This document shows, in pieces, positions 22,131 to 32,085 of a stretch of DNA of 64,000 nt (position 1 is the first letter of the stretch; each line of letters opens with the position of its first letter). The stretch lies in contig NC_060211.1 of the NCBI RefSeq assembly GCF_021130785.1, forward strand, positions 26,583,001-26,647,000. The letters are read 5' to 3'. The position numbers were made by a program, and so were the translations under genes. The stretch is from Homalodisca vitripennis (Eukaryota; Arthropoda; Insecta; Hemiptera; Cicadellidae). The notes beneath the pieces were generated by a model. It saw nothing but the letters and a program-made list of their open reading frames with translations. It made no database searches and was not told where the DNA came from.

Positions 22131-23113
22131 CATAAGTAGAATACGAAGGTAGTATTGTTCTCCTCGGTTGGGAGAGACCCACATCAACCTACATACCTTC
22201 TCACCACGCTGGCGAGTCGTTACAAAGTGATGGCCATCGGGGTGTTCGTACAATTCCGCAGTACGTGGGCGCTTAGTGTGCACCATGAACTTCTCGTAAA
22301 ATGTCTGGTACGTGACATTGTCAAAAGTTTCATGGTGCGGGCGATTGAAGTAGACCATAAGCTTGGAGCTTGCTTGAGTGACTGCATCAGAGAGCTGTCT
22401 CGGCCGAAAGACAACACTTTGTTTGCCCTCTAAATGCACGGGAAGACAGTCAACGGTGGGCTCGAGCTTTGACACAGGAAAGTCGAGAAGACGCCAGCAT
22501 GCGTCGCTGGCACCCACCATTCTCTTCGTCACGTAATGCTCGACCTCATCCTCTTGTTTCCCCAGGGGAGTGACGGTTACGTTCTGGAGAGAACCGCCTT
22601 TCATGAGGTACTTAAAGAGGTACTTGATTACGCGACGAGTAGAAGCAAGCTCCAAGTTTATGTGCGCCTCGTATTTGAGCAGTAATGCGGAATTGTACGG
22701 AACGACCCAGCCATCATGCACTTTGATCTGTCTCCTACGTGATGTGATAAAGCCTTCGTTTGTGTAGTCTCGTTTGTATTGGACGAACCCCCTCTCGTCC
22801 ACGTGGGTGGTTTGGCAGGCAGGCTTGGGGTAGAACTTGTTGCAGTGCCCCTTTGCAGAGTCCCAGCACAGGAAGTCGGTGCGGTGGTCAGTACCACATG
22901 GACCATGAATCATGTGTTTCAGCACCAACTTCCTGAGTCTTCCAGCGGCTTCCTCCTCCGAAGGGATGTCTGCGCGTATTACGGAGTCAATGTCACGTGC
23001 CTGTACCGGTCCATCGCCGTCAATTTTAAACACAATGTGGGCATGAGGAAGGCCCCTCATTTGCATTTCAATGACATAGACGATGTAAACCGGACGGCTA
23101 TAAACATTGCTCC
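22104..23113 (-). pseudogene. Helitron Rep (HUH endonuclease) domain
   Basis: Encodes the replication-initiator nuclease that would nick and join Helitron ends. The HUH motif RGLPHAHIV is complete (His8 and His10 from the first Met), the CNKFYPKP segment typical of the family follows at residues 75-82, and the two catalytic tyrosines sit in VIKYLFKYLMKG (Tyr149, Tyr153). WVVPYNSALLLKYEAHIN precedes them as in other animal Helitrons. The homologous frame starts upstream of the Met, at about 23113 (VYSRPVYIVYVIEMQ). It ends in a frameshift at about 22130 before the helicase. All visible catalytic residues are intact, so only indels disable it. Confidence 0.85.
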
Positions 23114-23600
23114 GCTGCGCAGATCTCGGAGGAGTTCGCCAAGTTTAATCTGGAAGATTCTGCAGGCTGTTGAGGGGTCACTGCGCCCGCTGTTGTGAGG
23201 GCAGGCCTTCTTGTTTTCCTCCCAAGTAGCACTGAAGGTGAACGTCAGGAAAAAAACGTAGGTGAACCCAGACGAGACACAAGGCCCATTGCGTTCTCGT
23301 AATGTACCTTCATGTATCTGGGTCCACCGGTAAACGAACTTGGGAGGTAAACTTTTCCAGCCTGCACCCCACCCTCACCCAAGACTGTTTTCATCGCGGG
23401 TGATGTCGCCTAAAACCTGCCCACCAGCTTGCCTACCCCGTTGAGCTTCAAGGAGCTCGTTCAGTGGTCCTATCCTCAAGGAATTTTGAGCAGCAGAACG
23501 CGTTTGGGAGAAACGAATAAAATCTTAGACGCTCCTCCTCGTACCTCGCGAACATCTCGACCTGCCATGCTTGAGACAGCCTGCCGAAATGCGAGAGAAA
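23100..23600 (-). pseudogene. Helitron_like_N region, scrambled by indels
   Basis: No single frame spans this part, but homologous blocks follow in order on the minus strand in changing frames: FGRLSQAWQVEMFARYEEE (about 23600), then LNELLEAQRGRQ, then VYLPSSFTGGPRYM, then TFSATWEENKKACPH, then CRIFQIKLGELLRDL. These correspond to the Helitron N-terminal domain leading into Rep. At least four indels are needed to read through. Confidence 0.7.
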
Positions 23601-24025
23601 CGGGGATCGGAGAGGAGGAGACATCTAGAGTAATTGTATTGTGAAAGTTTCCCCCCGTGGTTGTCTAAGCGCCCAATATGCCACCCTAAATTACCTTGAG
23701 GATAGAGCAACGGATATTGGAAAGGCTCCATTAAGGGGCTAAAGAGGTCAACGGAAGACGGACGCCTATCACTCTTCTTCCAGATGGTCAATTTTCTTGG
23801 ATCAGTTATGGTGTCTTCATTGCTCAATACAGCGTGCACTTCAATGCCTGTTTGCCTATCTCCAAGAACAGGGCCATGGGTAGATCTGCTGGTCACTTCA
23901 AATTCCAAATGAGCGTTGACTGAAGGCTCATCACTCAATCTACGGAAATCATTGATGAAAGGATTACAGGAAAGAAGATATGTATTAATTTCATCAATGA
24001 CTTCTGAGTTCAATGATCTACCCAT
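23525..24025 (-). pseudogene. Helitron ORF2 N-terminal part, second fragment
   Basis: Starting at MGRSLNSEVIDEIN (24025), the frame carries PFQYPLLYPQGNLGWH and LSQYNYSR, the landmark 'YPLLFPQG--GW' and 'Y-SR' blocks of the Helitron N-terminal domain. Residues before 24025 in the same open frame are shadow. One extra C relative to the unit-7 copy (ATTGCCC against ATGGCC) causes the break from the upstream fragment. The last 25 or so codons are out of homology because the true frame shifts near 23600. Confidence 0.8.
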
Positions 24026-24422
24026 GGGCAATGTTTTTGCGCTCCTCGCCATCATCTATGTACAGGCGGCACCGGTTCACAAACTGGACATCACCTCCCT
24101 TGGTCCTAAACTTTTGACCTGGAGCGTCCAGACTGTGAACCTGGTGGTACATCTTACCTTCGATCTTAAAGAAGGCGAGGCCTGAAGGATGACGGTACCC
24201 CCCAGTCACCTCGAGAGCGCAGAAGGCAAACAAGTCATTGTAGGCACGGGCTCGTTCGATGAACAGACGGTTAGAATAGAAACTGGCGTCCAGAGGAGGT
24301 AAATTATGGACTTTATAAGATCCCTCACCGCAACACCATTTCTTCCTATCCTTCTCTTCATCGAACAGCCTTGCATGACAATGAGGACACTTTGAAATGT
24401 TTTTTTCGTCCCATAAACTTAT
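24018..24422 (-). pseudogene. Helitron ORF2 start: zinc-knuckle and N-terminal domain
   Basis: The frame opens in the A-run at the end of ORF1 and reads LWDEKNISKCPHCHARLF, then RKKWCCGEGSYKVHNLPPL: a C-x2-C/H...CC zinc-binding head found before the Helitron N-terminal domain. It continues through YSNR, FAFCALEVTGGYRHPSG, FFKIEGKMYHQV and LYIDDGEER. A homologous, about 80% similar segment occurs in unit 7 (40975-41421). An in-frame stop lies just upstream of the A-run, so this frame cannot be read from further upstream without a frame change in the run. Confidence 0.8.
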
Positions 24423-25557
24423 TTTTTTTTAGTTTGTAAGAATTAATATAGACTAAATTATCTATTTTCCAATACGCCATTGGGCCATGTTCAACTACAC
24501 GTCGTGCTAGTATGTTGGAAATGTGCCTTAATTCTGTCAATTTAGGATTTTTTATTCGAAATATTTGTACTTTTTGTAAATTTGTGTCAGGATGTTTTTC
24601 TGTATAACGCTGAACAGCACCCCTGTGAACTTCAGGATGCTGCTCAGTGTAGCGCTGAACAGCATCTCGATGGACCTGAGGGTGCTGCTCAGTGTAACGT
24701 TGAACAGCATCTCGGTTGACTTGAGGATGCTGTTCAGTATATCTTTTCACTGCGTCCCTGTTGACTTGAGGATTGTTTGAGGAGTACTTTTTCTTTGAAT
24801 TTTTTATCTGCTCCTCCTTAGTGGTTGAAAGAGTTTTAGGGCGGCCACGTTTCACTTTTTTAGGTCTACCCGGCCCCTTTTTAACTGGAGCACAGACGGA
24901 CATGGTACTTATTTCTAATGGCGGTAAAGATTCGACAATGCTTAAACAAGTAGAATTAGGATCTTTGATTATTGGCTCAGGAGGAGAGGACACTGATAGA
25001 GTAGGGAACATATCCAGTCTACCCGTGCGCAGCATTTCAGCCAAATGGGGGCGCATTGATGGTATATCATAGCGCAGTTTGGCTGGGTCCCGGCCAAGGG
25101 CAAGTGAAGTAGCATTAGCAATGGCGAATACGCCGCAGTCAAAACCGTTTTCTTGCCTTTGGACGGGAATAAATGCTGGAACGATGGATAGGTCCGGGAA
25201 CAGAAGGGAGAGCAGCTTAGTTTGGTCTGCAGTGAGGTGGGCACTGTTCAGACTGTCGTACACATACAAATTACTGCCATCGTGGAAGACCACAATCCAA
25301 TGACCGATAGAACTGGCGTCGATCTTCCCCGAGAACAGAATTTGTATGTGAGGTGTAGCGACAGCCGAAACACCTTCCATTGCAGCAATGGCCGAACAGC
25401 TTACAGGATGATACTCAGTGTTTTCATCCAGTATGCTTCCGAACCTATCCATATGGTCAGTACTAAGATAGTCCCCACTCTCAACCTCTCTTACCATTCC
25501 CTCGAGGAATGCATTCATTTTAAACGTCAAATAAAAAGGAATAAAAAAATTAAACAA
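24358..25557 (-). CDS. Helitron ORF1: Ulp1-like cysteine protease with AT-hooks
   Basis: An intact 399-codon frame. Residues 60-175 form a C48 (Ulp1/SENP-like) protease: His86 in GHWIVV, Asp101 in VYDSLN, oxyanion Gln135 and nucleophile Cys141 in QENGFDCGVFAIA. Two AT-hooks follow (GPGRPKK 228-234, KRGRPKT 236-242), then five 15-residue repeats of the form HPQVNRDAVQRYTEQ (262-336), and a C-terminal ARRVVEHGPMAYW block that also exists in unit 7. Met14 (MNAFLEG, AAAATG context) is the more natural start than Met1. It ends shortly after the A-run where ORF2 begins in another frame. Cysteine-protease domains (Ulp1 or OTU) are known in some animal Helitrons; the cellular substrate is unknown. 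AT-hooks suggest DNA contact. Confidence 0.85.
   Translation of the reverse strand: MFNFFIPFYLTFKMNAFLEGMVREVESGDYLSTDHMDRFGSILDENTEYHPVSCSAIAAMEGVSAVATPHIQILFSGKIDASSIGHWIVVFHDGSNLYVYDSLNSAHLTADQTKLLSLLFPDLSIVPAFIPVQRQENGFDCGVFAIANATSLALGRDPAKLRYDIPSMRPHLAEMLRTGRLDMFPTLSVSSPPEPIIKDPNSTCLSIVESLPPLEISTMSVCAPVKKGPGRPKKVKRGRPKTLSTTKEEQIKNSKKKYSSNNPQVNRDAVKRYTEQHPQVNRDAVQRYTEQHPQVHRDAVQRYTEQHPEVHRGAVQRYTEKHPDTNLQKVQIFRIKNPKLTELRHISNILARRVVEHGPMAYWKIDNLVYINSYKLKKNKFMGRKKHFKVSSLSCKAVR
24422..24430 (-). other. A9 run at the ORF1/ORF2 frame change
   Basis: Nine A on the minus strand. ORF1 reads through it in frame 0; ORF2 emerges one base out of frame, with a TAA immediately before the run in the ORF2 frame. 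Removing one A would fuse the two frames. Unit 7 shows the same offset at an A8 run (41421-41428). Confidence 0.6.
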
Positions 25558-25589
25558 TAATTAAAAAGGAATATAAGCTTCAATTAAGA

Positions 25590-25915
25590 ACACAAAAAAC
25601 ACAACGAGAACACAAGGAACAGTCAGAAAAAAGGGCAAAATGTTGCCTAATAGTACAGCGAAGAAGCAGAAATAGTCACTTGGACGTCAACAACAGTGCC
25701 CGCCTCTATCTACAATTTAGCTTATTTCAATAAATATTAAAAAGTTAAAAAGGAAGTTAAAAGCTTTAACTAAGTAAAAAAATAATAAAAAGATATAAGA
25801 TAAAAAAACAACGAGAACACAAAAGAAAAGTAAGAAAATTGGTCACAATATGGCGTAATAAGAAAGAAAAGAAAGCAAAGAAGTAGAATAGAAGTAGTCA
25901 CTTGGATGTTAAGAA
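25590..25915. repeat. Imperfect direct repeat in the Helitron leader
   Basis: Two segments of about 110 bases (25590-25700 and 25800-25915) share CAACGAGAACACAA, an AA-rich stretch, an AATATGGC/AATGTTGC word and GTCACTTGGA in the same order. Confidence 0.6.
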
Positions 25916-26263
25916 CGATGAACGTGAACTTTTATTTAGACGTAAAATACATATATTTTTTACTGAAACAGTCAATCCATTAAGGAAACAACAAAAAAAT
26001 AAAGCCTGGTATAAAACCGAAAATATTCAGCCAAGTTAAGAGTACGGCTATTCAAGTAGTCAATGTAGACTGAGTTAGGAACGTAAAGTTAAGTTTGGAT
26101 TTCATAGACATCTAGGGATATCAACTCCTACGTACCGTACAGAAGTCGCTAAGGCCATCAATTCTCTTCACTAGGATCCCTAATGTTGTCCCGACACAAA
26201 ACTATCACTTCGGAAAGCAGCAACTGAATTTTGCTGTTGACTTTTGGAAACGCGAATGAAGAT

Positions 26264-26353
26264 GGGTGGAAAAATAGCAAAAAATGACAGTTTTTTGCAA
26301 ATATCTCGTAAACGGTAAGAGATATCGAAAAAATGACGAAATTTTTTCCACCC
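26264..26353. repeat. Inverted repeat in the Helitron leader
   Basis: GGGTGGAAAAAT at 26264-26275 pairs with ATTTTTTCCACCC at 26341-26353. A second inner pair, ATATCTC and GAGATAT, flanks GTAAACGGTAA. Confidence 0.65.
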
Positions 26354-27007
26354 CTGGACCGTCCCCCACTCCTCTGAATTATTTTTCCCTATCTATCGAC
26401 ACCAAAAAAGTTAACCTAGGACTATCTTTACGTTAACCCCCCCTCCCCCACCCATCCTCGCAATGTCCCTATCTACTATATCACAAAATTATTTATTTCT
26501 CGGGATTGGGGTAAAACATATTGAGACACTTCAAACTGTTTATTGGTGTAGAATTTCACGATGCATCTTATGGTGTTATTATTTATTTTCTAAAAATTTG
26601 TTTTTTTTTATTAGAAATTTTTGAAAATTTTCAAAAAATACGTTTTTCAACTTCTCGCGCCTCCTGTATATACACTTTAAGAGATAGAGCAAAAGTTTAA
26701 ATTGCAAACTTGTAGAGAGTTTCAAGGAGAATACTGTAAGTGGGCTCCGTTTTTCGATAGGATGCTTCGTTAAGTCACAATCGAGCGCCTACGAAAGGTC
26801 TACACGGGGAGAAAATGCGTCCGCCATTTTGATTTTTTTAAGGGGTTGAAAATGAAAAATTCTCACTTTTCGGGATTTTCCTGGTGGTTACACGTGGAAA
26901 GCTATCTGTGTACCAAATTTCAAGTCTCTAACTCATCTGGAAGTAGGTTAGAATTAGTATACGTGAGTGAGTCAGTCAGTTACACATGCGGTTGTATATA
27001 TATTAGA

Positions 27008-28754
27008 CTCGCCTTCGGCTCGCTGGGGGCTACGCCCCCAGGCCCCCAAAGTAAACGCTTGCAAATTCGGGGATAAGCGGAATTCGGTGACTGGTTAAGT
27101 CCGGACATTAAGTAAATGACAAGGGATTTAAAAATTGACCTTTTTCATAGATTTTTTTCCGGATTCGTAAAAACTTTTGACTTTGAGGGCATTTTGCGGT
27201 TAAACCGTTAGAGATACGACAAAAAGTGACTGGACCTTTCTTGTCGGAAATTTAATTTTGTCTTTCGATTGTGCCCTCAGATCTGATCTACGACCTATAG
27301 TTTAGCCAGAAATGAGCTCGGGAGAAAAGTCTGCACGGGTCAGCTATCTTGAATTGTTTAGTATAAACATAATAAAAACCGACCTCAAGGCAGTATTTTA
27401 AGTCGAACAGGGGGTTTAATATCACCAGGAGACTATCGAGTCAAGGCGAGAAATTCCCTGGGTGGGTGATTAATGTTAAGGAGGTTAAGACAAGAGGGGG
27501 TTTAATTTCGTCAGGATATTGTCTGGTCATATGAACAAATTCCCAGGGGGGGTTAACGTTACCGGGGGATAAGTCTCCAGGGGGTTATCTGGTCATACCA
27601 GGATCTTCCCAGGGGGGGGGTTAAGAGATTTGGTGACTGGTAAAATTCGGACATGAGGTCATGGCAGGAAATTCCCTGGGGGGGGTTTAATGTTACCAGG
27701 GGGGTTAACACATCAGGGGGTTGAATGTACAGGAGGTTATCAGGTCATACCAGGAAATCCCCGGGGGGGGGTTAATATTACCGGGGGTTAATGACACACT
27801 TGGGCCTTTTTTAGAGGGTATTGTGTCTGTGAACATAATAAATATTCCTCTGTCCCTATCTACTATTGACGCTTAGCTAACGCTCAGCCAACTCCCGAAG
27901 TCACTGAACCTTTTCTGTAGATCACGTGATTTCCTAAATCCCGTTTAAAATTTGTTTTGAGTTACGACCAACCGTTTAGCCGCTATCAAGCCCGGAATGT
28001 AAATTTTTAGGCGAAAATGTCCAATATTTTCACTTAATCGCGTTTTGCGGTCAAACTAAGGGAAATATAGTAAAAAGTCACTAGACCTTTTTTGTAGGTC
28101 ATCTTATTTCCTAAATAAAACGTTAGTCTTATTTTGACCTCCGACCAATGGTTTCGCCGCTATCGACCCCAAAAACAAAAGTTTCGCGTAAAAGTTACAA
28201 CAAAATTGTACATAATCACGTTTTTCGGCCAAACCAATCGAGATAGGGCAAAAGATTACTGGACCTTTTCTGTAGATCGCGCAATTTGCTAATTTGATGG
28301 GTCAATCAGATTTGAGCTACGACCAACGGTTCGGCCGCTATCGGGCTTGAAACATTATTTTATCGAAAAAATCTCTGGAATTTCAAATGTTCGAGCGTTT
28401 TGTCGCTTAACCATGGAAGATAGAGCAAAAAGTCATTAGACCTTTTTTGTAGTTCACTTCATTCCTGACCATGAATTTTCCGTCAGATCCGAGCTAGCTC
28501 CAACGGTTCGCCCGCTATCGGGCTTACAAAAAATGCCTGCAGGGGTGAAGAATGCGCGATTTTTTGGGAATTTTTTTTGAGGGGTTGAAAATGAAAAATT
28601 CTCACTTTTCGGGATTTTCCTGGTGGTTACACGTGGAAAGCTATCTGTGTACCAAATTTAAAGTCTCTAACTCATCTGGAAGTAGGTTAGAATTAGTATA
28701 CGTGAGTGAGTGAGTCAGTCAGTCAGTTACACATGCGGTTGTATATATATTAGA
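27008..28754 (-). mobile_element. Helitron unit 2, non-coding (1.75 kb)
   Basis: Starts (plus coordinates) with the 3' hairpin and ends with the TATATATTAGA 5' terminus. Its first 1.2 kb is almost identical to 18398-19580 of unit 1. All coding sequence is absent. Confidence 0.8.
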
Positions 28755-30414
28755 TAACCGTTAGAGATATGACAAAAAGTGACTGCACATTTTTTTCATA
28801 GATTTTTTTCCGGATTCGTAAAAACTTTTGACTTTGAGGGCATTTTTGCGGTTAAACCGTTAGAGATACGACAAAAAGTGACTGGACCTTTCTTGTTGGA
28901 AATTTAATTTTGTCTTTCGATTGTGCCCTCAGATCTGATCTACGACCTATGGTTTAGCCAGAAATGAGCTCGGGAGAAAAGTCTGCACGGGTCAGCTATC
29001 TTGAATTGTTTAGTATAAACATAATAAAAAACCGACCTCAAGGCAGTATTTTAAGTCGAACAGGGGGTTTAATATCACCAGGAGACTATCTAGTCAAGGC
29101 GAGAAAATTCCCTGGGTGGGTGATTAAATAATGTTAAGGAGGTTAAGACAAGAGGGGGTTTAATTTCGTCAGGATATTGTCTGGTCATATGAACAAATTC
29201 CCAGGGGGGGTTAACGTTACCGGGGGATAAGTCTCCAGGGGGTTATCTGGTCATACCAGGATCTTCCCAGGGGGGGGGTTAAGAGATTTGGTGACTGGTA
29301 AAATTCGGACATGAGGTCATGCCAGGAAATTCCCTGGGGGGGTTTAATGTTACCAGGGGGGTTAACACATCAGGGGGTTGAATGTACAGGAGGTTATCAG
29401 GTCATACCAGGAAATCCCCGGGGGGGGGGGTTAATATTACCGGGGGTTAATGACACACTTGGGCCTTTTTTAGAGGGTATTGTGTCTGTGAACATAATAA
29501 ATATTCCTCTGTCCCTATCTACTATTGACGCTTAGCTAACGCTCAGCCAACTCCCGAAGTCACTGAACCTTTTCTGTAGATCACGTGATTTCCTAAATCC
29601 CGTTTTAAAATTTGTTTTGAGTTACGACCAACCGTTTAGCCGCTATCAAGCCCGGAATGTAAATTTTTAGGCGAAAATGTCCAATATTTTCACTTAATCG
29701 CGTTTTGCGGTCAAACTAAGGGAAATATAGTAAAAAGTCACTGGACCTTTTTTGTAGGTCATCTTATTTCCTAAATAAAACGTTTGTCTTATTTTGACCT
29801 CCGACCAATGGTTTCGCCGCTATCGACCCCAAAAACAAAAGTTTCGCGTAAAAGTTACAACAAAATTGTACATAATCACGTTTTTCGGCCAAACCAATCG
29901 AGATAGGGCAAAAGATTACTGGACCTTTTCTGTAGATCGCGCAATTTGCTAATTTGATGGGTCAATCAGATTTGAGCTACGACCAACGGTTCGGCCGCTA
30001 TCGGGCTTGAAACATTATTTTTATCGAAAAAATCTCTGGAATTTCAAATGTTCGAGCGTTTTGTCGCTTAACCATGGAAGATAGAGCAAAAAGTCATTAG
30101 ACCTTTTTTGTAGTTCACTTCATTCCTGACCATGAATTTTCCGTCAGATCCGAGCTAGCTCCAACGGTTCGCCCGCTATCGGGCTTACAAAAAATGCCTG
30201 CAGGGGTGAAGAATGCGCGATTTTTTGGGAATTTTTTTGAGGGGTTGAAAATGAAAAATTCTCACTTTTCGGGATTTTCCTGGTGGTTACACGTGGAAAG
30301 CTATCTGTGTACCAAATTTCAAGTCTCTAACTCATCTGGAAGTAGGTTAGAATTAGTATACGTGAGTGAGTGAGTCAGTCAGTCAGTTACACATGCGGTT
30401 GTATATATATTAGA
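28755..30414 (-). mobile_element. Helitron unit 3, non-coding, lacks the 3' hairpin
   Basis: Follows unit 2 directly at GA|TAACCGTTAGAGATA. The terminal hairpin and the first 100-140 bases of the 3' end are replaced by a short TAACCG...GCACAT piece joined to the TTTTTCATAGATT segment. The rest is near-identical to unit 2, so units 2 and 3 are recent relatives. Confidence 0.75.
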
Positions 30415-32085
30415 CTCGCCTTCGGCTCGCTGGGGGCTACGCCCCCAGGCCCCCATGATGTACGCTTGCAAATTCGGGGATAAGCGGTATTCGGGGAAAG
30501 TTTATGTCCGAGCATTAGATTAGGGATCTAAGACCCATTTAATCGAATTTTCCAGATTTAACCATAGTTTTGACTTTAAGGGCATTTTGTGGCTAAACCG
30601 TTAGAGATACAAGAAAAAGTGACTGGACCTTTCTTGTCGGAAATTTAATTTTGTCTTTCGATTCTACCCTCGGATTTGAGCTACGATCTCTGGTTTAGTC
30701 GGTAAAACGCTCGGGATAAAAGTCTGCACTGGTCAGCTATCGTGAATTGTTTAGTACAAAAATAATGAAAACCGACCTTCAGGCAGTGTTTTAAGTCGAA
30801 CAGGGGGTTTAATATCATCAGGAGCTTATCTAGTCAAGCCAGGAAATTCCCGGGGGGGGAGGTTAATGTTACCAGGGGGGTTAACACATCAGGGGGTTTA
30901 ATTTAGTCAGGATATTGTCTGGTCATACGAGAAAATTCCCGGGGGGGGATTAATGTTACAAGGGGTTAATGACACACGTGGGCCTATTTTAGAGGGTGTT
31001 GTGTCTGTGAACATAATTAAAAAACACTCTGTCCCTATCTACTATTGAAACTTCACTAACGCTCAGCCAACTCCGGACGTGGAGGGGGGTTTTAGTCACT
31101 CTTTAACGTAGTAATACAAGGTCAATCTGGAACCAGCATGAATCACACTAATTATAGTTGCAAAATTTAAAACACCTAAAAGTTACGACAAAGAATTTGC
31201 CATTTAGAGCATTTATCAGGCTTAAGGAAAGATAAACGATAGAAAGCTGCTGATCCTATTTTTTAGATCCTATCAATAGCTAGTTAGAAAAAATTTTACA
31301 TTTAAGCTAAGGCCAAAGGTTCGGCCAATATCGAGCCCAGAATGTAAGTTTTCAGTGAAATTTTCAACATAATCACGTTTTACGGCCAAACCATGAACGA
31401 TAGAGTAAATAGTGACTAAACGTTTTTTGTAGATCGCATTATTTAGTATCAAAATCAAATTTTTTATCTGGCCTAAAACTAATTTTTTGTCTGCAATGGA
31501 GCCCAGAAAACAATATCTCACGTAAAACTTAGAAAATCAATACTTTAAAACGCGTTATGCGGGCAAACCATTGAGGGTAGGGCAAAAAGTTACTGGACCT
31601 TTTTTGTTGATAATGCCATTTACTAAATCCCATTGAAAATTTGTTTTGAGCTACGACCAACCGTTTAGCCGCTATCGAGCCCGAAAGGTAAATTTTTGGG
31701 CGAAAATTTCAAAATATTTTAATCTAATCGCGTTTTGCGGCCAAACCGATGGAGATATAGCAAAAAGTCACTAGACCTTTTTTGTAGTTCACTTCATTCC
31801 TGACCATGAATTTTTCGTCAGATCGAAGCTAGCTCTAACGGTTCGCCCGCTATCGGGCTTCAAAGAAAAGCCTGCAAGGGCAAAAAGGGGTCACTTCGCG
31901 AATTTTTTTGAGGGGTTCAAAATTAAAAAATTCCGGTTTTTCAGACTTTTCCCGGTGGTTTGAAGATTCCAGCTACGTGTGTGGAAAATTTGGTGTTTCC
32001 AGCACTTCTAGAAGTGGGTTAGAATTTGTATACCCTATCAGTGAGTGAGTCAGTCAGTTACATATGCGGCTGTATATATATGGGA
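30415..32085 (-). mobile_element. Helitron unit 4, non-coding
   Basis: Hairpin intact; more diverged from units 1-3. Contains the G-tract block (30850-30960) and about four internal repeats of roughly 176 bases, with cores at 31373, 31549 and 31727. Confidence 0.75.

Larger units (their letters stand above)
18398..27007 (-). mobile_element. Helitron unit 1, coding type (8.6 kb)
   Basis: On the minus strand: TC terminus at 27007, a 1.45-kb leader, ORF1 (Ulp1-like) 25557-24358, ORF2 (Rep-helicase) 24422-20272, a 1.9-kb 3' region with a 50-bp tandem repeat and G-tract blocks, then the terminal hairpin and the end at 18398. Its first 170 bases match the 5' ends of units 2 and 3 almost exactly, and its last 1.2 kb matches their 3' halves, so those short units look like internal-deletion relatives of this element. 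ORF2 is broken many times, so this copy cannot make Rep-helicase. Confidence 0.85.
25558..27007 (-). other. Helitron unit 1 leader region
   Basis: Non-coding. The 170 bases at the far end are the shared Helitron 5' terminus, with short GTGA/GTCA tandem words and the TC end. Nearer ORF1 it holds an imperfect direct repeat (25590-25915) and an inverted repeat (26264-26353). Confidence 0.7.

Noticed and set aside
22155..23198. Plus-strand open frames over the Rep region
   Set aside because: Antisense shadows; the minus frame has the HUH and tyrosine motifs.
24592..25560. Plus-strand open frames 24592-24780, 24773-25072 and 25222-25560
   Set aside because: Antisense shadows of the Ulp1-like ORF1.
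25558..27007. A third ORF (endonuclease as in Helentrons) upstream of ORF1
   Set aside because: No open frame of length or endonuclease motif exists in the leader.
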